The notes: generated from the letters alone by a model not told the origin. DNA of 14,555 nucleotides from JAAFKA01 sp044348925 (GCA_044348925.1 JBIKRY010000101.1:1-14555), one strand, 5' to 3'; positions 7,109 through 14,146 are shown, counted from the stretch's first letter. Program-made: numbers and translations.

Positions 7109-8344
7109 TTACATTCGTCCTGACATTATCAGCGAAGATAATGGTCTAAATTTCATAGAATATTTACGTGCTATTTGTTCATTGCTTAATTCTCCAAGAT
7201 AACTATATACGCCTTTTGCAAATCCTGCATCTTGATAGGTTACGTCATCTACGCCTCCTGCATCTGCAATTTTGAGGAGAATCGGCAAAAATATATTACT
7301 AATAGCTTGGGAAGCTGTATGTGCTACGCGTGAGGCAATATTAGGTACGCAATAATGTATCACATCAAATTTTTTAAAAGTTGGTTTTTGGTGGGTAGTT
7401 GTTTTGGAAGTTTCAAAACAACCTCCATTATCTATACTCACATCAATAATTACGGAATTTGGTTTCATTTCTCGCACCATTTCTTCGGAAATTACGCAGG
7501 GAGTCCGTCCATTTTCGGCTCGCAAAGCCCCAATCACTACATCTGTCATTCGCAACATTTCCTGTAAAGTTGCCCTATCCAAAGTCGAAGTATATAAATG
7601 ATAATTGCCCAAATTCTGCTTTAATCGGCGAAGTTTATACAAATTATCGTCAAAAACTCGTACAGATGCTCCCAAACCTAAAGCTGTTCGTGCTGCATAT
7701 TCGGCTACTGTCCCTGCACCCAAAATCATTACTTTGGTTGGTGGCACTCCAGTAATACCACCCAAAATAATCCCTTTGCCATTGTGTGCGTTGCTCAAAT
7801 ATTCGGCTGCAATCAACATCACTGTACTACCTGCTATCTCACTCATTGCCCGAACAATCGTCTGATTACCTTCTTTGTCCTCCATCAATTCAAAAGCAAC
7901 GGCAGTTAGTCGTTTATGGTTCAAAGCAACTAAATAATCTGGCTCTACATTAGCTAATTGTAAAGTAGAAATTAAGGTAGCCCTATCCTTCATCATGCCT
8001 ATTTCTGCCAATGTTGGTGGTGCTACTTTTAAGACTATATCTGCCTGTAAAGCCTCGTCCGCCGAATAAACAATTTTTGCACCTGCATTGGCATATTCGT
8101 CATCTTTATATTTGGCTGAATTGCCTGCACCTGTTTCTATGATAATTTCGTGTCCATAATTGACCAAAACCTGTACTGCATCAGGTCGTAAAGCAATACG
8201 ATTCTCGGAAGGAGATATTTCTTTAGGCAAACCTATCAACAAAGATTTTTTCTGCTTGTAAACAGCCTGTAAAGTTTCTTGTGGGTGATACAAAGACATA
8301 GATTCCACAACAGACGAAAAACCAAATTTATGCTTATCATTCAT
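7109..8344 (-). CDS. ald: Alanine dehydrogenase
   Basis: This cytosolic enzyme reversibly deaminates L-alanine to pyruvate and ammonia with NAD+. The 411-aa protein has a ~33-residue N-terminal extension before 'LLIGLPKEISPSENRIALRP' (35-54), where R49 matches the substrate-binding arginine. 'VLKVAPP' (104-110) carries the catalytic lysine (K106). The Rossmann fold is 'VMILGAGTVAEYAARTALGL' (205-224) with the ribose-binding region 'VFDDN'. 'DVSIDNGGCFETS' (301-313) contains the catalytic aspartate (D305). 'MSEIAG' and 'HYCVPNIASRVAHTAS' are family signatures. At the position of the usual catalytic histidine ('LHLA') it has glutamine ('LQLA', Q129). NAD(P) transhydrogenase alpha subunit is the nearest alternative, but 'GGCFE' and the lack of a transhydrogenase partner favour Ald. 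It lies 83 bp downstream of tsaE on the same strand and may be cotranscribed. Confidence 0.9.
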   Translation of the reverse strand: MNDKHKFGFSSVVESMSLYHPQETLQAVYKQKKSLLIGLPKEISPSENRIALRPDAVQVLVNYGHEIIIETGAGNSAKYKDDEYANAGAKIVYSADEALQADIVLKVAPPTLAEIGMMKDRATLISTLQLANVEPDYLVALNHKRLTAVAFELMEDKEGNQTIVRAMSEIAGSTVMLIAAEYLSNAHNGKGIILGGITGVPPTKVMILGAGTVAEYAARTALGLGASVRVFDDNLYKLRRLKQNLGNYHLYTSTLDRATLQEMLRMTDVVIGALRAENGRTPCVISEEMVREMKPNSVIIDVSIDNGGCFETSKTTTHQKPTFKKFDVIHYCVPNIASRVAHTASQAISNIFLPILLKIADAGGVDDVTYQDAGFAKGVYSYLGELSNEQIARKYSMKFRPLSSLIMSGRM

Positions 8345-8427
8345 AGATTTTATGCAATTTTATGTGAGTTTGTAACAACTATCTTGTCTATAAATAAAGC
8401 AATATTTTTATTCTATAAAAACTATTA

Positions 8428-8856
8428 CTAATATAGTTGTAAATGTATCTCTCTTTTTTCATTTTGCACTAAGGTATCTTTTGTAATGCTAATTTCCAAA
8501 TGATTTTCAGGAATTAATGTAGGAATTTTATCTGCCCATTCTATCAAACACAAAGAACCCGAATCAAAATACTCTTCCACGCCAATCGCAAATGCTTCTG
8601 CTTCATTTTTGAGTCTATAAAAATCAAAATGATAAATAGTTTGTTGCGAATTTGTCAAATATTGATTTACAATAGCAAAGGTAGGACTGCTAACGGTATC
8701 TATTACACCAAGCTCGGCACAAATAGCTTTGCTTAAGGTGGTTTTGCCTGCACCCATTTCGCCTTCCAATAACCAAATTTTTTGGCTACCTGCAAAAGCT
8801 ATAATTTTTTGGGCAACATTAGGCAACTCGTTTAAGTGTGTGATGCTGATAGTCAT
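8428..8856 (-). CDS. tsaE: tRNA t6A synthesis ATPase TsaE
   Basis: TsaE is the ATPase that works with TsaB and TsaD to make N6-threonylcarbamoyladenosine at position 37 of ANN-decoding tRNAs in the cytosol. The 142-aa length is normal for the family. The P-loop is 'GEMGAGKTT' (32-40). 'SSPTFAIVNQY' (56-66) matches the switch-like segment, 'IYHFDFYRL' (74-82) the Walker B-like strand, and 'LCLIEWADKIPTLIPE' (102-117) the conserved EW motif. Neither tsaB nor tsaD is in the window. It sits between a small membrane protein gene (61 bp upstream) and ald, all on the minus strand, so one transcript is plausible. Confidence 0.95.
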   Translation of the reverse strand: MTISITHLNELPNVAQKIIAFAGSQKIWLLEGEMGAGKTTLSKAICAELGVIDTVSSPTFAIVNQYLTNSQQTIYHFDFYRLKNEAEAFAIGVEEYFDSGSLCLIEWADKIPTLIPENHLEISITKDTLVQNEKREIHLQLY

Positions 8857-8917
8857 TCGATGCGTATAAATAATGTAAATAAACTCTTATTTAGATAGTT
8901 TTAGCCAAATCTGTAAT

Positions 8918-9124
8918 TTAGTTTCTAAATTCTTCTATTTTTTGATACACTCGCCAACCTCTAAATACGCCATAAACAATAAATGCAATGCCAAAAAAAA
9001 CATTAAACGTATAGCTTAAAGTTGCTATTTGCACTTTACCCAATAAAAGAAAAGCACCAAGCACACAATATACCAAAACCATTAGCACAGCAATCACAAT
9101 AAACACTACTTCGTAAATACGCAT
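8918..9124 (-). CDS. Small two-helix membrane protein, function unknown
   Basis: This 68-aa protein has two predicted membrane helices, about residues 5-29 ('VVFIVIAVLMVLVYCVLGAF') and 37-56 ('LSYTFNVFFGIAFIVYGVF'), joined by a short 'GKVQIAT' turn. A basic, polar C-terminal tail ('RGWRVYQKIEEFRN') follows, probably cytoplasmic. Small proteins of this layout recur in Bacteroidota near TonB/ExbD genes, but I know no function. It begins beyond the tonB terminator and so likely heads the tsaE-ald unit. The ATG start at 9124 is the first possible one that keeps the first helix intact. Confidence 0.65.
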   Translation of the reverse strand: MRIYEVVFIVIAVLMVLVYCVLGAFLLLGKVQIATLSYTFNVFFGIAFIVYGVFRGWRVYQKIEEFRN

Positions 9125-9221
9125 AAATTTAAAATCAACTGTAAAATATAAAAAGTGCTAAGAATAAATTTTGATAGTTTGTTAGAATAACTCTTTGTCA
9201 AAATCTCTAAACACTTATAGC

Positions 9222-9251
9222 AAAAAAGTTGCAGGCGAAATCACCTGCAAC
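9222..9251 (-). terminator. Intrinsic terminator of the exb-tonB operon
   Basis: On the minus strand GTTGCAGG and CCTGCAAC (9244-9251 and 9228-9235) form a perfect 8-bp GC-rich stem with an 8-nt loop, followed by six T residues (9222-9227). It begins 27 bp after the tonB stop, a textbook rho-independent terminator. Confidence 0.9.
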
Positions 9252-9277
9252 GGAATAAGCATAGATTTAGAACTAAT

Positions 9278-10099
9278 TTATTGTGCTAACTTAAACTTAA
9301 TTGGTAAGTTGTAACGTACAGATACGCCACGACCTCCTTGTTTACCTGGTGCCCAAGCTGGCATAGCACGTACTACTCTTTCGGCTTCTTCATCACAACC
9401 ATAACCAATTCCTTTTAAGATTTTCACTTCAGAAATTTTGCCATGTGAATCTACCACAAAGTTTACATATACCGTACCCTCAATATTGGATTGGGAGGCT
9501 TGGCGAGGATATTTCAAATTTTTAGAGAGAAATTTTCCTAACTCTGCCATACCACCAGGGAACATTGGAGGTTGTTCTACTACTGTAAAAATTTCTTCTT
9601 TCTGAATTTCTACAGCTTTTGTTTCTTCTCTTGGCTCGTCAATTACCACATCCGCCGAAGCATTTGGGTCACCTTCTACTGTTGCTGTCGAAATTACTTT
9701 GTCTTTCAACGCCTCTACTGGAGGTGGCTCCTCGTCTTTTGGAACTTCCTCATCAGGCACAGGCTCTGGTGGCACAAATTTAATTGTAGAAACTTGTGGC
9801 GGTGGTGGCGGTGGCGGCGGTGGCGGTGGCGGCGGTGCAGTCTCGTCCACAGGTGGAGGAGGAGGCAATTTAGCCATATCAATAACCACTTCTTTAGCAT
9901 CTTCGACTGGTGTTGGTGCATATTTATTATACAACTGTGGACCTACCAAAGCTAAAGAAAATACCAGCGTCGAACCTATCAAGGCATTGGTAATATGTTT
10001 TCCGTAAATTTTACGCAACACATACGCACCATATCCTTTATGCAATCCCTCAAAAATGATGTCATCTAAAGGGACATTTTTTAAATCTTGCTGTGGCAT
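9278..10099 (-). CDS. tonB: Energy transducer TonB
   Basis: TonB carries proton-motive energy from the ExbB-ExbD motor to outer-membrane receptors. The 273-aa protein has a cytoplasmic N-terminus ending in 'GLHKGYGAYVLRKIYGKH' (18-35), the form usual in Bacteroidota. One membrane helix follows at ~37-54. The periplasmic linker is proline-rich, with 13 consecutive prolines at 89-101 and further Pro/Glu-rich stretches to ~130. The TonB C-terminal domain spans ~180-273, with 'EGTVYVNFVVDSHGKISEVK' (207-226), 'AMPAWAPGKQGGRGVSVRY' (245-263) and the closing strand 'LPIKFKLAQ'. It is the last gene of the operon, 23 bp after the preceding exbD and 27 bp before a strong terminator, which supports cotranscription with the motor genes. 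Confidence 0.93.
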   Translation of the reverse strand: MPQQDLKNVPLDDIIFEGLHKGYGAYVLRKIYGKHITNALIGSTLVFSLALVGPQLYNKYAPTPVEDAKEVVIDMAKLPPPPPVDETAPPPPPPPPPPPPPQVSTIKFVPPEPVPDEEVPKDEEPPPVEALKDKVISTATVEGDPNASADVVIDEPREETKAVEIQKEEIFTVVEQPPMFPGGMAELGKFLSKNLKYPRQASQSNIEGTVYVNFVVDSHGKISEVKILKGIGYGCDEEAERVVRAMPAWAPGKQGGRGVSVRYNLPIKFKLAQ

Positions 10100-10122
10100 A
10101 TTTTTAGTTTTTTTGTTTATGT

Positions 10123-10659
10123 TTATACTCCAAATTGTTTTACTAATACTTGTTTTTCTACGTCATAGACATCTACAATAGCATAAATTTTTTGGTTGGT
10201 AATATGTAATTCGTCTAATAAATTTATCAAATTACCATACTTTGCATTATCCAAAGATTTAATCAATATGATGGCATCTTTATTTGTCTTTGCCAAAATT
10301 TTAGTGGACTGTTCTACCAAAATTTTTCGTACTTGCAAGCTATTAGAAAAATCAACTTTTGCAATTTGCATACTTTCTATTTTATTATCTCCTTGATACC
10401 AATATACTTGATTATTTGTTCCCAAAATAAATGTCAATGTTCGACTTGCTGAAATTGGCATGTGCATATTTTGTTCTCTATCAGGCATATTTACTTCCAT
10501 TGCTGGCAACTTGTTAAAAGTTGTAGTGAGCATAAAAAAGGTAATAAGTAAGAATGCCAAATCAACCATTGGAGTCATATCTATTTTAGTAGAAACTTTG
10601 CTGGTGCGTTGCCTACCTTTTTGTTTGCTACTGTCTGTGTTACTATTGATTTCTGCCAT
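10123..10659 (-). CDS. exbD: Biopolymer transport protein ExbD (third copy in operon)
   Basis: ExbD is the stator-type subunit that sits inside the ExbB pentamer and conducts protons to drive TonB. The 178-aa protein has a basic N-terminal tail, then 'STKIDMTPMVDLAFLLITFF' (23-42) with the essential membrane aspartate at D33. The periplasmic domain follows ('SRTLTFILG', 'QVYWYQGDN', 'DAIILIKSLDNAKYGNLINL'). It closely resembles the copy immediately upstream: residues 23-50 are identical and roughly two thirds of the whole matches by eye, which points to tandem duplication. It lies 23 bp before tonB and 293 bp after the other copy, a gap that holds a promoter-like site, so it may be expressed separately with tonB. 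Confidence 0.93.
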   Translation of the reverse strand: MAEINSNTDSSKQKGRQRTSKVSTKIDMTPMVDLAFLLITFFMLTTTFNKLPAMEVNMPDREQNMHMPISASRTLTFILGTNNQVYWYQGDNKIESMQIAKVDFSNSLQVRKILVEQSTKILAKTNKDAIILIKSLDNAKYGNLINLLDELHITNQKIYAIVDVYDVEKQVLVKQFGV

Positions 10660-10952
10660 TGTTTTATAGGTTAAGTGAAAATATTGTCTTAATTTTTACC
10701 AAAAAGCAAAAAATAGTCTAACAAATTTACTTTTATCTTATAAACATATTCTTAGATTTTCTTGCGTAATATGCTAATAAGATTGATATAAAACTTTTTT
10801 AGAACTACTTTTCTATACTAATGTAGAAAAGTATAAATAGTAACATTTTTTTTAGATTTTTTTGTAATTTTTTTACTAATAAATATTTTGGAAATTATTG
10901 CAGCAACTATTCCAAATTATTTGTACTTTACTGTTAGAGAAAACTACAAAAA
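10660..10952. other. 293-bp AT-rich gap between two exbD copies
   Basis: This is much longer than the other spaces in the operon. It contains one promoter-like site (10722-10729) and a 9-bp perfect inverted repeat, ACTTTTCTA at 10807-10815 with its complement at 10824-10832, which lacks a T-tract placed for termination. I saw no ORF and no copy of the palindromic repeats found in the other two operon gaps. Confidence 0.5.
10722..10729 (-). promoter_or_regulatory. Possible internal promoter for exbD-tonB
   Basis: The minus strand reads TAAATTTG, matching TAnnTTTG, 63 bp upstream of the third exbD. No TTTG -33 box is visible at the right distance, and AT-rich DNA makes chance matches common. 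Confidence 0.3.
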
Positions 10953-11501
10953 CTAAATACTTCCTGGGAAATCACGTTGCAAAACGGCTTTTTCAGGGTC
11001 GTAAATATCCACAATAGCATAAATTTTTTGGTTGGTAATGTGCATTTCATCAAGCATATCCACCAAATTTTTATACTTCGCAGTGTCTAACGACTTAATC
11101 AAAATCACAGCATCTTTTCCATGTGCTGCCATAATTTCTCTTGCCTTATCAGTAATTACTTTGCGAATTCCTGTTTGTTCATTAAAATCAGTTTTATTTA
11201 ACTTCATCGTTTCAGGATTGTTATCTCCTTGATACCAATATACTTGGTTATCTTTTCCGAGTATAATCGTAAGAGTACGCGAAGCTGCAATTTTCATTGT
11301 TTGGTTTTTATCCTCCGTTTTATCAGGCATATTAATTTCCATCGTTTTAGGTTTATTAAACGTGGTCGTTAGCATGAAAAACGTAATGAGCAAGAATGCT
11401 AAATCTACCATCGGAGTCATGTCAATTTTGGTTGACATTTTTTTGCTGCGTTTCTTTCCGCCTTTCTTCCCCCCGCCCTGGCTGGTATCTACTTCTCCCA
11501 T
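10953..11501 (-). CDS. exbD: Biopolymer transport protein ExbD (second copy in operon)
   Basis: This 182-aa ExbD has a Gly/Lys-rich N-terminal tail ('GGGKKGGKKRSKK', 9-21), then 'STKIDMTPMVDLAFLLITFF' (23-42) with the proton-carrying aspartate D33, and a periplasmic domain to the end. It is the closer relative of the next copy downstream, sharing 'NQVYWYQGDN' and 'LHITNQKIYAIVD'-type stretches almost unchanged; the encoding DNA is also alike there. The basic N-terminus would face the cytoplasm. The first exbD in the operon is of a different subtype, so this pair is the duplicated one. The gap ahead of it (150 bp) holds two palindromes with TACGGA arms. Confidence 0.93.
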   Translation of the reverse strand: MGEVDTSQGGGKKGGKKRSKKMSTKIDMTPMVDLAFLLITFFMLTTTFNKPKTMEINMPDKTEDKNQTMKIAASRTLTIILGKDNQVYWYQGDNNPETMKLNKTDFNEQTGIRKVITDKAREIMAAHGKDAVILIKSLDTAKYKNLVDMLDEMHITNQKIYAIVDIYDPEKAVLQRDFPGSI

Positions 11502-11544
11502 CGTATTTATTTTTTAAAGGGTGAATATTTATTTAGTTCTGGGT

Positions 11545-11648
11545 TACGGATTTAGTCCGTAGTTTTGACAAAAAATACTTTTTAAGTCAAAAGATAATTT
11601 CCTACTAAACTCTACCAATTACGGACAGTCCGTACGCAGTAGAGTTAG
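11545..11648. repeat. Palindromic repeat pair between first and second exbD
   Basis: Two palindromes occupy the 150-bp gap. One is TACGGA-TTTAG-TCCGTA at 11545-11561. The other spans 11605-11648: an inner TACGGAC-A-GTCCGTA is nested in an outer stem pairing CTAAACTCTAC with GTAGAGTTAG (one bulge). Both share the TACGGA/TCCGTA arms of the 3178-3414 element, and TCTACCAATTACGG resembles TCTACAATTTGTACGG in it. The larger hairpin starts 4 bp past the first exbD stop codon. Confidence 0.65.
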
Positions 11649-11651
11649 GTA

Positions 11652-12299
11652 TTAGTGTGCTGGTGCTGGAGTTCCACCAGCCATAGATTCTGGTTTGGCT
11701 TCTAAGCCTGTAATAAAGTTGAATCTATTTGCATTTTGTTCTTGTAAGGTTGCAATTACTCTTTTTATCACTTCATAATCTGCATCTTTGTCGCCTTTAA
11801 TAGCTATTTTCAGAGATTTTCCATGTATTGCATTGTGTTGCCCTCTTGCAAACATAAGCCAATGTTTGAGTTCATTGTTAGTAGAATCGCAAGGAATACC
11901 TGGTTGATTTACTTTATTTCTCTCATTTAGCTCCATATTTAGAATTTGTTTAATGCCTCCAATAGGAGTTCCAAAAGTGGTTAATAAACTAAATTCGTGT
12001 TTTTCGTTTTCGTTGAAAGTAATGGCATATTGACGTTCCATTTCTTCGAGCATTTTTATTTTTGTATCTTGTTCCTCCATTCCAAAAAATACTCTACCAT
12101 CTTTACCTATCGTAATAGTAGCAACATCTGTGTCTGGCAAAATAGTTTCGGAGATAGAAGTCGGATTTTCGATAACAATCGGCTCTTCAGGCTTAAATTT
12201 AGTGGTAAGCATAAAGAAAGTGAGTAGCAAAAATGCCATATCACACATAGCTGTCATATCTAAAGATACACTTTTCCGATTAACTTTAACTTTTGGCAT
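11652..12299 (-). CDS. exbD: Biopolymer transport protein ExbD (first copy in operon)
   Basis: This 215-aa protein is a divergent ExbD. A short basic tail ('PKVKVNRKS') leads to 'LDMTAMCDMAFLLLTFFMLT' (13-32), with the membrane aspartate at D20. The periplasmic domain is longer than in the two downstream copies. It includes an insert at ~120-160 containing C137 and ends in a Gly/Ala/Pro-rich tail. 'SLKIAIKGDKDADYEVIKRV' (162-181) corresponds to the conserved ExbD/TolR core strand-helix. Bacteroidota commonly carry this long type directly after ExbB and a shorter type after that; here the shorter type is doubled. It may pair with the others as an ExbD heterodimer within one ExbB pentamer, an inference from known ExbB5-ExbD2 structures. 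Confidence 0.92.
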   Translation of the reverse strand: MPKVKVNRKSVSLDMTAMCDMAFLLLTFFMLTTKFKPEEPIVIENPTSISETILPDTDVATITIGKDGRVFFGMEEQDTKIKMLEEMERQYAITFNENEKHEFSLLTTFGTPIGGIKQILNMELNERNKVNQPGIPCDSTNNELKHWLMFARGQHNAIHGKSLKIAIKGDKDADYEVIKRVIATLQEQNANRFNFITGLEAKPESMAGGTPAPAH

Positions 12300-12336
12300 A
12301 GCTTTAAGGTTTTAAATCATTAAATAGACCTAAGAG

Positions 12337-12409
12337 TTATGAAATTGTAGCATAGGCTTTAGTCTGTGCTTACTTAAGCACAGACTAAAGCCTATGCTAC
12401 AATTCATAA
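12337..12409. repeat. Long hairpin between exbB and the first exbD
   Basis: Arms at 12337-12372 and 12375-12409 pair over about 35 bp with a single bulged A; the central part is GCATAGGCTTTAGTCTGTGC on one side. The hairpin starts 5 bp after the exbB stop codon and ends 38 bp before the exbD start. Its ends (AAATTGTAG / CTACAATT) recall those of the other palindromic repeats in the window. It lacks a downstream T-tract, so processing or 3' end protection of exbB mRNA is likelier than full termination. Confidence 0.85.
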
Positions 12410-12413
12410 TTAC

Positions 12414-13298
12414 TTAGTATTTACTGTTATAAGTTTGTGCAATACTTACCCCAATTTCGTCAATGCTATACGTTAATGTATCGATTTGACTAGTGAAATA
12501 GTTGTAAGATACGATTGCAAAAGCAGAAGCAGCAATACCTAACGCAGTATTAATCAATGCTTCAGAAATACCATTTGCCAAACCAACTGCATCTGGAGCA
12601 CCACCTGCCGCCAAAGCTGCAAAAGCCTTAATCATACCAATTACCGTACCTAACAAACCTACAAGGGTTGCAATAGATGCTAAAGTAGCAATGATAGTTA
12701 AGTTTTTCTCTAACATTGGCAATTCCAAAGACGTTGCTTCTTCCAATTCTTTTTGGATAGCTGCAATTTTTTGTTCTTTGTCTGCAACGTCTGCTACAAT
12801 AATAGCTCCGCTTGCTGAAGAACCAATAGGTGCTGCACCTTGTTTTTCTTTTTTAGTAAGTTCAGCCATTTCTTTGTATTTCAATAAAGCTGCACGTACT
12901 ACATTTCCAACAGAACCTTTTTGTTTGTCGCAATGTTGAATTGCACCACTGATATCATCATTGTTTAAAGAAGTTCTTACGCCTCTTACAAAATTAGCTG
13001 ATGAGCCAGTACCTGATGCTTTCATAATTGTAATAAATCTTTCCACAGAAAAGGTAATAACCATTAAGAAAAACGACATCAAAAGAGGTACAATAGGACC
13101 TCCTTTGTAAACTACCCCAAGATAGTTACCTGGTAATGGGTGATTGTTAGGGTCGCCACCTTGAAAGTTAGAAGCATTTCCTAATACAAATTTGTAAAGA
13201 ATAATACAAATAAGGATAATAACAGGGATTGCAATAATTGCAAACACGGATTGTAACTTGTTAGACTGCTGGTCTGCGTTTTTTGGTTGTTGTGCCAT
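12414..13298 (-). CDS. exbB: MotA/TolQ/ExbB proton channel family protein (ExbB)
   Basis: ExbB forms the pentameric inner-membrane channel around ExbD. The 294-aa protein has an extra N-terminal helix (~17-39), a periplasmic loop, and the first core helix at ~68-88, followed by 'SVERFITIM'. A cytoplasmic loop follows, with a charged coiled segment at 171-192 ('ADKEQKIAAIQKELEEA'). The last two helices, ~203-228 and ~247-268, hold 'TLVGLLGTVIGMIKAF' (211-226) and 'INTALGIAASAFAIVSYNYF' (249-268), the family signatures that line the pore. 'ALINTALG' includes the conserved polar threonine. It heads the exb-tonB operon; a 410-bp AT-rich gap with a TACTTTTG box lies upstream, and a long hairpin follows its stop. 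Confidence 0.95.
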   Translation of the reverse strand: MAQQPKNADQQSNKLQSVFAIIAIPVIILICIILYKFVLGNASNFQGGDPNNHPLPGNYLGVVYKGGPIVPLLMSFFLMVITFSVERFITIMKASGTGSSANFVRGVRTSLNNDDISGAIQHCDKQKGSVGNVVRAALLKYKEMAELTKKEKQGAAPIGSSASGAIIVADVADKEQKIAAIQKELEEATSLELPMLEKNLTIIATLASIATLVGLLGTVIGMIKAFAALAAGGAPDAVGLANGISEALINTALGIAASAFAIVSYNYFTSQIDTLTYSIDEIGVSIAQTYNSKY

Positions 13299-13529
13299 TA
13301 GGATTAAACAGGTTTTAGGTTAATGTAAAATTTTAGATGTTTCTATAATGTTTAAAAACAGTTTTTATGCTTACCGTGCAATTTGAAACTTGTTAAGCAA
13401 TTTTGCAATAGTAAAGGCATTTTTTTTGCATTTTTTTTTAATTTATTTCATTTTATTACTTTTTTACCAATCTGTTTAGCCTAATTGCTGGTATTTCCAA
13501 CTTTTACAGCTATATAATGTGATAAATGT

Positions 13530-13537
13530 CAAAAGTA
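13530..13537 (-). promoter_or_regulatory. Bacteroidota-type -7 element upstream of exbB
   Basis: The minus strand reads TACTTTTG, matching TAnnTTTG. At a slightly long spacing (22 nt) only TTAG stands where TTTG is expected. Use of this site would give exbB a leader of about 225 nt. Confidence 0.35.
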
Positions 13538-13681
13538 ACTTTTTTTTTAGATTATTTTACTAACTATAATTAAATTAATTTGCTTGCTAATAAATTAATT
13601 TAAAAAAAGTTTGTGTACATACTTTTTTGTTTTAATTTTTTTAATAAGGAAAATAATTTTAATTAAATTATGAATTAAAAT

Positions 13682-13704
13682 AAACGGCAGGAAATAGACC
13701 GTCT
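13682..13704 (-). terminator. Weak intrinsic terminator candidate for nuoA
   Basis: On the minus strand AGACGG pairs with CCGTTT (one G-T pair) around an 11-nt loop and is followed by ATTTTAATT. It starts 4 bp after the nuoA stop. The stem is short, so this is tentative. Confidence 0.4.
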
Positions 13705-13708
13705 TAAG

Positions 13709-14089
13709 TTATTCCCACTTTAACACGCCTTTTTTGATAACATAATAAAAGCCACAAAAAAACAAACCCATAAAAAGTAACATTTCTATAAAATAGGTAA
13801 AACCGCCAGAAGCTACCATTTCTCTAAAATTTACTGCCCAAGGATACATAAAAATAATTTCTACATCAAAAAGTACAAATAAAATAGCTACCAAAAAATA
13901 TTTGATAGAAATAGGCGTACGGGCATCACCTTGTGCTTCGATACCGCATTCCCAAACAGCATCTTTTACTTTACTTTTGCGTTTAGGTCCTAATAAGTGT
14001 GTTGCAATCATTGTTACGACTACAAATGCCACTGCAAGTCCGAGTTGTACCAACAACGGCAAATAATCTGAAGGCAAATATTGTTTCAT
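13709..14089 (-). CDS. nuoA: NADH-quinone oxidoreductase subunit A
   Basis: NuoA is a small membrane subunit at the junction of the hydrophilic and membrane arms of respiratory complex I. The 126-aa protein has three membrane helices at about 11-33, 62-84 and 97-117. The loop after the first helix has 'WECGIEAQGDARTPISIKYF' (46-65) with the conserved cysteine C48. The second helix carries 'ILFVLFDVEIIFMYPWA' (69-85) with the conserved D75 and E77 needed for quinone-linked proton coupling. Length and all motifs are complete. Unusually, no nuoB or other nuo gene follows: the next gene on this strand is exbB, 410 bp away, after a weak terminator. Other subunits must be encoded elsewhere. A well-formed promoter lies 25 bp upstream of the ATG. 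Confidence 0.95.
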   Translation of the reverse strand: MKQYLPSDYLPLLVQLGLAVAFVVVTMIATHLLGPKRKSKVKDAVWECGIEAQGDARTPISIKYFLVAILFVLFDVEIIFMYPWAVNFREMVASGGFTYFIEMLLFMGLFFCGFYYVIKKGVLKWE

Positions 14090-14114
14090 AAATTAGTTAA
14101 TTTTTAGTAATTTA

Positions 14115-14146
14115 CAAATATATTTGTACTTTAATGATTTTTCAAA
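14115..14146 (-). promoter_or_regulatory. Promoter of nuoA (TTTG-N20-TATATTTG)
   Basis: On the minus strand TTTG (complement of 14143-14146) is followed after 20 nt by TATATTTG (14115-14122), both matching the Bacteroidota -33 and -7 consensus. The -7 box lies inside the perfect palindrome ACAAATATATTTGT (14114-14127). The box ends 25 bp before the nuoA ATG, giving a short leader. Confidence 0.65.

Larger units (their letters stand above)
13299..13708. other. AT-rich gap upstream of the exb operon
   Basis: This 410-bp gap is rich in A and T tracts and has no ORF. It contains the presumed exb operon promoter region (13530-13537) and a weak terminator candidate for nuoA next to the nuoA stop (13682-13704). 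No repeats of the palindromic family were seen in it. Confidence 0.5.

Noticed and set aside
9699..10007. Gly-rich plus-strand frame opposite tonB
   Set aside because: It is produced by reading the proline-codon run of TonB on the other strand.
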